From: Pseudomonadota bacterium
GTDB taxonomy: Bacteria; Pseudomonadota; Alphaproteobacteria; Azospirillales; Azospirillaceae
NCBI GenBank assembly: GCA_023416455.1
Contig: JAEZHQ010000515.1
Location: 1 to 22,797, forward strand
Length of the DNA: 22,797 nt
Direction: 5' to 3'
Part shown: positions 17,630 through 22,797 of the stretch, in pieces
Layout of the letters: each line of letters begins with the position of its first letter
Position numbering within the stretch: the first letter of the stretch is position 1
Notes under the pieces: generated by a model
Databases searched by the model: none
Told to the model about the DNA's origin: nothing
What the model saw: only the letters and a program-made list of their open reading frames with translations
Translations under genes and position numbers: made by a program

Positions 17630-17725
17630 TGTCGCAGGATTGCAACGGAAGCCCGGCGGGGCGCACGCGCTCAACCCCCGGGCGGCGCGAAGGTTCCGCC
17701 GCGGCCCGAAAGGAAAGGAGCCGGC

Positions 17726-18565
17726 ATGGGCAACGGGAACGGGAACGGAAAGATCCGCCTCGGCAAGCTCGACATGACCTCGACGCGTTATGACAACCGG
17801 GAGGACTACGAGCGCCGACTCGGCAAGCTCCAGAAGGAGCTGCTGCGCATCCAGCAGACCTATTGGCACGAGAGGCGCCGGGCCATCCTGGTGTTCGAGG
17901 GCTGGGACGCCGCCGGCAAGGGCGGCTGCATCCGCCGCCTGACCGAGCCGCTCGACCCCCGCGGGTTCCACGTCTGGCCCATCGGCGCGCCCACCGCCGA
18001 GGAGCAGGGCAAGCATTACCTGTACCGGTTCTGGACGCGGCTGCCGGCGCCCGGCACCTTCGCCATCTTCGACCGCTCCTGGTACGGCCGTGTCCTGGTC
18101 GAGCGGGTGGAGGGCTTCGCCCCCAAGGAGGCGTGGCGGCGCGCCTACGACGAGATCGTCGAGTTCGAGCGCCTGCTGACCGACGACGGCGCCCGCATCA
18201 TCAAGATCTTCATGCACATCACCCCGGACGAGCAGCTCAACCGCTTCCGCGAGCGGATGGCCAACCCCTACAAGCGCTGGAAGCTGACCGAGGAGGATCT
18301 GCGCAACCGCTCCCGCTGGGACGACTATGTCAAGGCCATCGAGGCGATGTTCGACCGTACCTCCACCGAGAACGCGCCGTGGCAGGCGGTGGAGGCCAAC
18401 TCCAAATGGCACGCCCGCCTGCGCGTTCTGGAGATCGTGACCGAGGCCCTGAAGAAGGGCGTCAACGTGACGCCGCCGCCGGTCGATCTCGCCGTCGCCA
18501 GGATCGCCGCCGAAGTGCTGGGGATTCCGCTCAACTCCATGATCGAACTGAAGGGCCAGGGGTGA
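17726..18565 (+). CDS. ppk2: Polyphosphate kinase 2 family protein
   Basis: Transfers phosphate between polyphosphate and nucleotides; the direction and the AMP, ADP or GDP preference cannot be read from the sequence. A 279-residue single-domain PPK2 with Walker A FEGWDAAGKGG (57-67), Walker B FDRSWYGR (115-122), and the lid region with RFRERMANPYKRWKLTEEDL (173-192). A short Gly/Asn repeat opens the protein before the conserved RYDNREDYERRL segment. The ATG at 17726 has a strong AAAGGAG Shine-Dalgarno 5 nt upstream. It is transcribed away from glgE; a link to glycogen metabolism through nucleotide regeneration is plausible but only positional. It converges on the ClC gene, whose stop is 24 bp away. 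Family call is firm. Confidence 0.94.
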   Translation: MGNGNGNGKIRLGKLDMTSTRYDNREDYERRLGKLQKELLRIQQTYWHERRRAILVFEGWDAAGKGGCIRRLTEPLDPRGFHVWPIGAPTAEEQGKHYLYRFWTRLPAPGTFAIFDRSWYGRVLVERVEGFAPKEAWRRAYDEIVEFERLLTDDGARIIKIFMHITPDEQLNRFRERMANPYKRWKLTEEDLRNRSRWDDYVKAIEAMFDRTSTENAPWQAVEANSKWHARLRVLEIVTEALKKGVNVTPPPVDLAVARIAAEVLGIPLNSMIELKGQG

Positions 18566-18589
18566 GCGGAGCGGGGTTCCGCTTCCCCG

Positions 18590-20428
18590 TCAGCCGCCGC
18601 CGAACAGGCCCCGCTCGCCCAGCTCCTCGCCGCGCCGGCGCTCCATCTCCTGGCTGTAGCGGCGCAGAGCGTAGGATTCGGTGACGTAGCCGACGATCCG
18701 CCGATCGCCGGGCGCGGCCAGGACCGGCAGCGCCTCCGTCTCGGCACGGCGGAACCGCTCCAGGATGGTCCGCGCGTCGTCACCCGGCAGCAGGACCATG
18801 TCGGCCCGCTGCGCCATCGCTCCCGCCGTCCGGCCGGCCGACCGGTCGCGGGCGGAAGGGTCGTGGACGGTGGCCATGTCGATCATGCCGCGGTAGGCGC
18901 CATCCGCGTCGACCACGAAGACGGTCTTGGCGGAGCCCAGCGGGTAGAGGCGCCGCAGCGTCTCCGACGTCTGCGTGTCCAGCACCGTCCGCACGTCGGT
19001 GCGCATGAGACGGAGCGCCGTCAGCTCCGACACCCAGCCGATGTCGTAGGCGCCGCGGATCGCCACCCCGCGCAGATGGAAGCGCCAGGTCGCGAAGGAA
19101 TAGCCGAAGACCTGGCGGACGACGGTGACCGACACGACCACGCCGATCAGCACGCCGGAGGCCGCCCAGAAGTCCTGCGTGGACTCCAGGACCAGCAGGA
19201 CCATGGTGACCGGCGCCCCGATGATGCCGGCGGCGACCGACCCCATGCCGACCAGCAGGAGCAGGGTGCGGTCGATGCCCAGCCCCGGCAGCATCCCCTC
19301 GGCCGCCGCCGCCAGCAGGGCTCCGAACAGCCCGCCCAGCAGGAGCGATGCGCTGAACAGCCCGCCGCGGAAACCCGACCCCAGCGAGACGGCCGAGGCC
19401 AGGATCTTGGCGACCAGGAGGACCGCCACCGCCTCCAGCCCGCCGGCCAGGCGGGTCGGGTCGGGGCCGGGACCCAGCACCTGGGGCACCGCCAGCGCCA
19501 GGGCGCCGAGGACGGCGCCGCCCACCGCCGGGCGGGCCCAGGCGGGGACCGGAAGCGCGTGGAAGCCGCGCTCGGCCAGCGTCACCGCCTGCATGGCGGC
19601 GATGCTGAGCCAGCCCGCGAGGAAGCCGACAAGGCCGCAGGCGGCGTAGTTCCAGCCGGCGACCTGGATTGGCCGCTCCACCGCCATCGTCCTGGCGGTG
19701 GCGGTGGCGACGTCCGGATCGGCGAGCCAGCCGGCCACCGCAGCCGCCACCACCGACGCCGTTCCCACCGGGGCCAGGGCGGCCAGCGTGTAGCTGCCCA
19801 GCACCAGCTCGAAGGCGTAGAAGGCGCCGGCCAAAGGCGCCCCGTAGGCCGCCGAAATGGCCGCCGCCGCGCCGCAGCCGACCAGGGTGCGCAGGTCGGC
19901 CCGACGCATCCGCAAGCGCTGCCCCAGCGCCGAGGCAAGGCCGGAGCCGGCCTGGGTGTAGGCCGCCTCCATGCCGACCGAGGCGCCGGAGCCGTTCGAC
20001 AGCAGGGTGGCGGCCGTCAGGCGCAGGCTGTCGATGAGCGACATCTTGCCGCCGTAGAGCGCGTTCGCCTCGATGGGATCGACGATGTCGTTGGCGCGCC
20101 AGCGGCGCACCAGCCGCACCAGCAGGCCGAGCGCCAGCCCGCCCAGCACCGGCACCAGCAGGGTGCGCCAGGACCCGCCGGTCGCGGCCTCGCCCAGCAG
20201 CCGGCCCTCGGGCAGGGCGAAGGCGACGGCCTGGACCCGCAGCACGATCTCGTGCAGCAGCGCCACCGCCAGGCCGACACCGGCCCCGATGGTACCGGCC
20301 AGCAGCAGGACGGCCGGCGCGCGGTCGCGCAGGCTCCGGCCCGCCGCGGTCCCGGCGGGCCATCCGCCGTCCTTGGCAAAGGCGCTTCCGCCCGCCGCCC
20401 TCCCCGCTCCCGTCATGTCATCCGGCAT
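18590..20428 (-). CDS. ClC-family chloride channel/transporter with two CBS domains, non-canonical motifs
   Basis: A 612-residue inner-membrane protein. Residues about 35-440 hold the many hydrophobic helices of the ClC fold; about 455-605 form a tandem CBS pair likely to bind nucleotide. The gating Glu is kept (Glu154 in GASVGMEAAYTQ). The usual selectivity motifs are changed: GSGIP becomes NDIVD (113-117), GREGP becomes GMEAA (152-156), and GIFAP becomes GLFSA (356-360). The inner proton Glu of E. coli ClC aligns with Leu208. I recall related alphaproteobacterial proteins with the same GASVG(L/M)EA signature. Ion and mechanism are therefore uncertain. Start is ATG 20428; ATG 20416 is an alternative with a slightly better upstream GGA. 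It follows the IalB-like gene by 71 bp and may be cotranscribed. Confidence 0.9.
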   Translation of the reverse strand: MPDDMTGAGRAAGGSAFAKDGGWPAGTAAGRSLRDRAPAVLLLAGTIGAGVGLAVALLHEIVLRVQAVAFALPEGRLLGEAATGGSWRTLLVPVLGGLALGLLVRLVRRWRANDIVDPIEANALYGGKMSLIDSLRLTAATLLSNGSGASVGMEAAYTQAGSGLASALGQRLRMRRADLRTLVGCGAAAAISAAYGAPLAGAFYAFELVLGSYTLAALAPVGTASVVAAAVAGWLADPDVATATARTMAVERPIQVAGWNYAACGLVGFLAGWLSIAAMQAVTLAERGFHALPVPAWARPAVGGAVLGALALAVPQVLGPGPDPTRLAGGLEAVAVLLVAKILASAVSLGSGFRGGLFSASLLLGGLFGALLAAAAEGMLPGLGIDRTLLLLVGMGSVAAGIIGAPVTMVLLVLESTQDFWAASGVLIGVVVSVTVVRQVFGYSFATWRFHLRGVAIRGAYDIGWVSELTALRLMRTDVRTVLDTQTSETLRRLYPLGSAKTVFVVDADGAYRGMIDMATVHDPSARDRSAGRTAGAMAQRADMVLLPGDDARTILERFRRAETEALPVLAAPGDRRIVGYVTESYALRRYSQEMERRRGEELGERGLFGGG

Positions 20429-20481
20429 GAAGGGTGAACCCGATCGGGGTGCGGCGGGTTCCGCCCGCGCGCGCCCCGATA

Positions 20482-20509
20482 CCGGTCAGGGCTTGCCGGT
20501 CAGGGCTTG
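20482..20509. repeat. 14-bp tandem duplication across a stop codon
   Basis: CCGGTCAGGGCTTG occurs twice head to tail (20482-20495 and 20496-20509) with the next CCGG following. It spans the stop codon of the IalB-like gene. This is a recent slippage-type duplication with no coding effect, since the first stop is kept. Confidence 0.8.
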
Positions 20510-21708
20510 CCGGACTCGGCCGGCGGCACGGCGGCGATCCGGCGCAGCACATCGGCCAGGTTGTCGCGGGCCTGGTCGGCCAGCTCCTTGTCGGCTTCCC
20601 CGGCCTCGTGGAAGAGGATGGTGAACAGGCGCGCCCGCGACAGGAAGAAGGTCATCGATACGTGCAGCGTGCCGCCGTCCTTCTGCGCGCAGTCCACCGC
20701 GCCGGTGCGCAGCACCATGCCGGGCAGCTCCTCCGGCGGGTTGAGAGCGATCGTGGCGGTGCCTTCGCAGCGCGCCTTCACCGCCTCGGCGAAGGTCTCG
20801 GAAAGCGCGGGCAAGGTGCTGCCCTCGGCCACCACGCGCTCGCGGATGCCGCCCAGGATGGGGCCGAAACGCCAGGCGACGTCGGCCGGCCGCTGTTCGG
20901 GCGGCAGCTTCTCCAGGGAGACCGGCTCCACCTTGTGCAGGCCGGCGGCGTCCAGCAGGTCGAGGAGACCGGCCGGCAGGCCCCCGTCCTTCCCGCCGCC
21001 CCTCCCGGCGGCAGCGCCCTTCCCCGCGCCCGTGCCCAGCGGCGGCACGTCGCCGGCCTTCTCCACGCAAGCCCGCAGGTCGGCCAGGATCTTCCTGGTG
21101 CCGGTCAGGGCGAAGGCGATGCGGTCGGCGGCGGAGGAGACGACCAGTTCCCGGCCGTTCATCAGCGCACCGTAAAGCTCCTCGTCGCGGCCGTTGGGGA
21201 TGACCAGCATGTCGGGCTGGGGGGCCACCGCGTTGCGCTCGCGGGAGAACTTGCCGTCCACGGCGACCGTCACCCGCCACTGCTCCCGGGCCGGCAGCTC
21301 GGCGCCCGGGATGGCGATGCCGAGGTTGACCTCCCCCTTCGGGTTGCGCGCGACGATCAGCCGGTGCCCGGTGTCGAAGCGGCCTTCGACGACGCAGTAG
21401 GAGAAGCCGCCGTCCTTGTCCTTGACCGGCCCGCCTTCCCAGCCGCCCTCCAGGGCCGCCGGACCGGTGGCCGCCGGGCCGGCGGCAGCCGGCGGGGCGG
21501 CGGCCGGGACCTCCCGGGCGGCCGAGGGAGGCAGCGGGTAGTAGCGGACCGACGGCTCGACCGGCACCAGCTCCGCCAGCTCGACGGCTGCGGCCGGGGC
21601 GCCGCCGGCGTGTTCGCTGGCGTGTTCGCCGGCCAACACGCCGGCGTGGGCGGCGCCCCCCAGGATCGACAGGGCGGAAAGCGCGGCGGCGACGGTCTTG
21701 GCGGTCAT
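20500..21708 (-). CDS. Secreted protein with invasion-associated locus B (IalB)-like domain
   Basis: A 402-residue protein. The N-terminus is a signal peptide: MTAK, a hydrophobic core of small residues, and a likely cleavage after AHA near residue 22, so it acts in the periplasm or beyond. A low-complexity Ala/Pro stretch (about 60-85) leads to a domain with the IalB layout: YCVVEGRF near the start, a middle VTVAVDGKF strand, and an end of GRELVVSS, IAFALTGTRKILADLRACVEK with a second Cys. A Gly-rich linker follows, then a C-terminal domain of about 150 residues with two Cys, unrecognised. Function is unknown; family resemblance is from pattern only. The ATG at 21708 is chosen for the signal peptide. 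It lies 89 bp after livF. Confidence 0.7.
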   Translation of the reverse strand: MTAKTVAAALSALSILGGAAHAGVLAGEHASEHAGGAPAAAVELAELVPVEPSVRYYPLPPSAAREVPAAAPPAAAGPAATGPAALEGGWEGGPVKDKDGGFSYCVVEGRFDTGHRLIVARNPKGEVNLGIAIPGAELPAREQWRVTVAVDGKFSRERNAVAPQPDMLVIPNGRDEELYGALMNGRELVVSSAADRIAFALTGTRKILADLRACVEKAGDVPPLGTGAGKGAAAGRGGGKDGGLPAGLLDLLDAAGLHKVEPVSLEKLPPEQRPADVAWRFGPILGGIRERVVAEGSTLPALSETFAEAVKARCEGTATIALNPPEELPGMVLRTGAVDCAQKDGGTLHVSMTFFLSRARLFTILFHEAGEADKELADQARDNLADVLRRIAAVPPAESGKP

Positions 21709-21797
21709 GGCGTGATCGGTCCGTTGAGGCGGGAGCGCCGCGAAGCTAGCCGCAGCGCCGGGTCCCGGCAAGCGAAACGGGGCACTCCCGCCAACGC

Positions 21798-22511
21798 TCA
21801 GCCGCCGAGGAAGGCGTCCCGCAGCGCGTCCGCCGGCAGGGCGTCGGCGGGGCCGTCGTGGACGACGCGCCCCAGCCGGAGCAGAACCACCCGCCCCGCG
21901 ACGGACAGGGCGCGGGCGGCGCTCTGTTCGGCAACCAGCACCGCGGTGCCGCCGCCGGCGACGGCGCGGACAGCGGCGAACACCTCGCCCGCCAGCTTGG
22001 GCGACAGGCCGAGCGACGGCTCGTCCAGAAGAAGAAGGCGGGGGCGGCCCATCAGCGCCCGCCCCACCGCCAGCATCTGCTGCTGCCCTCCGGACAGGCG
22101 CCAGGCCCGCTCCCCCGCCTTGCCGGCGAGCGCCGGGAACAGGGCGAAGACGCGCTCCAGGTCCTGCGCCCGCCGGGCGCGGCCGAGCGGGCTCGCGACC
22201 TCCAGGTTGTCGCGCACGCTCATGCCGGGGAACACCCGCCGCCCCTCCGGGACGTAGCCGAGGCCGCGGCGCACGCGGCGTTCCGGGGCCAGGCCGGTGA
22301 TGTCCTCGCCGTCCAGCAGCACCCGCCCGCCCGTGGCCGGCACAAGGCCGAGGACCGCCCGCAGCAGGGTGGACTTGCCGGCGCCGTTGGCGCCCAGCAG
22401 GGCCACCGCCTCGCCCGGCGCCACCGCCAGCGACAGGCCGTCCACCGCCAGCGCGCCGCCGTAGCCGGCGCTCAGCCCCTCCACACGCAGGAGCGCCGCC
22501 CCGCCGGTCAC
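21798..22511 (-). CDS. livF: Branched-chain amino acid-type ABC transporter ATP-binding protein LivF
   Basis: One of the two ATPases of a LivFGHMK-type importer, powering uptake of branched-chain amino acids or related compounds (urea and amides are other substrates of this class) at the inner membrane. 237 residues with Walker A GANGAGKS (40-47), signature LSGGQQQ (139-145), and Walker B LLLLDEPSLGL. The YGGALAVDGLSL opening and GYVPEGRRVFPGMSVRDNL are LivF hallmarks. The start is GTG at 22511, which overlaps the livG stop by 4 bp (GTGA), with a GGAGGG ribosome binding site inside livG. This shows translational coupling to livG. No permease or binding protein is in the window, so the substrate is open. 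Confidence 0.95.
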   Translation of the reverse strand: MTGGAALLRVEGLSAGYGGALAVDGLSLAVAPGEAVALLGANGAGKSTLLRAVLGLVPATGGRVLLDGEDITGLAPERRVRRGLGYVPEGRRVFPGMSVRDNLEVASPLGRARRAQDLERVFALFPALAGKAGERAWRLSGGQQQMLAVGRALMGRPRLLLLDEPSLGLSPKLAGEVFAAVRAVAGGGTAVLVAEQSAARALSVAGRVVLLRLGRVVHDGPADALPADALRDAFLGG

Positions 22512-22797
22512 GCCATGCCCTCCCCCAGATAGGCGGCGACCACCGCGGGGTCGCGGCGCACGCCTTCGGGCGGCCCCTCGTAGAGCAGCCGGCCCCGGTC
22601 GAGGCACAGCACATGGCCGGCCAGCGGCAGCAGGAAGCCCATGTCGTGCTCGACCACCAGCAGGGCGGTGCCGGCGGCGGCGATGGCCCGCAGCTGGCCG
22701 GCCAGCGCCGCCTTCTCGTCGTCGGCCAGCCCGGCGGCGGGCTCGTCCAGAAGAAGCACCGCCGGCTGGCGGGCCAGCGCCCGGGCCAGCTCCACCC
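22508..22797 (-). CDS. livG: ABC transporter ATP-binding protein LivG, C-terminal part
   Basis: The gene enters from beyond the right edge; only the last about 96 residues are visible. They start at the ELARALA helix just after the signature motif, then Walker B VLLLDEPAAGL, the H-loop VVEHDM, and the tail GHVLCLDRGRLLYEGPPEGVRRDPAVVAAYLGE, which is typical of LivG. It is the partner ATPase of LivF, overlapping it by 4 bp. Start and Walker A lie outside the window. Confidence 0.93.
   Translation of the reverse strand, partial: VELARALARQPAVLLLDEPAAGLADDEKAALAGQLRAIAAAGTALLVVEHDMGFLLPLAGHVLCLDRGRLLYEGPPEGVRRDPAVVAAYLGEGMA

Noticed and set aside
14510..17725. Long plus-strand open frame running into ppk2
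   Set aside because: The ppk2 frame happens to stay open upstream through antisense glgE. The Shine-Dalgarno and family start place the real ATG at 17726.

Overview
The window comes from a high-GC alphaproteobacterium, most likely Azospirillum or a close Rhodospirillales relative. This rests on the strong G/C bias at third codon positions, the divergent miaA/serB pair, the GPDRR-containing response regulator and the glycogen gene set. It is inferred from protein character, not from a marker gene.

Layout. 1-1643: a 5'-partial miaA (minus) diverges from serB (plus). 1654-2688: a single-receiver response regulator with a Lys/Ala repeat tail (minus). 2690-5437: a small accessory islet with more mixed base and codon use. 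It holds a Cys-rich 99-residue protein (plus), an Abi_2-type HEPN protein (minus), a roughly 100-nt candidate small RNA with its own promoter and a strong terminator divergent from the abi gene, a second structured stretch that resembles a degenerate cobalamin riboswitch, and a Uma2-type nuclease (plus). 5438-17437: a minus-strand glycogen/trehalose block, in transcription order glgE (with an extra N-terminal GH13 domain), a 100-residue unknown protein, treS-mak fusion, glgB, glgX. 17726-18565: ppk2, divergent from glgE. 18590-22797: a minus-strand run of livG (partial), livF, a secreted IalB-like protein and a ClC-family transporter with two CBS domains.

How the genes work together. TreS interconverts trehalose and maltose. 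The fused maltokinase makes maltose 1-phosphate, GlgE polymerises it into alpha-1,4-glucan, GlgB adds branches and GlgX trims them. This is the trehalose-to-glycogen route, and no ADP-glucose genes are present here. PPK2 next door could link polyphosphate to nucleotide supply, but that is inference.

The most promising candidate for something new is the HEPN Abi protein paired with the adjacent, divergently transcribed, terminator-bounded RNA. It resembles an RNA-controlled toxin/defence module. Second is the GlgE protein carrying a second GH13 domain whose catalytic residues look complete.
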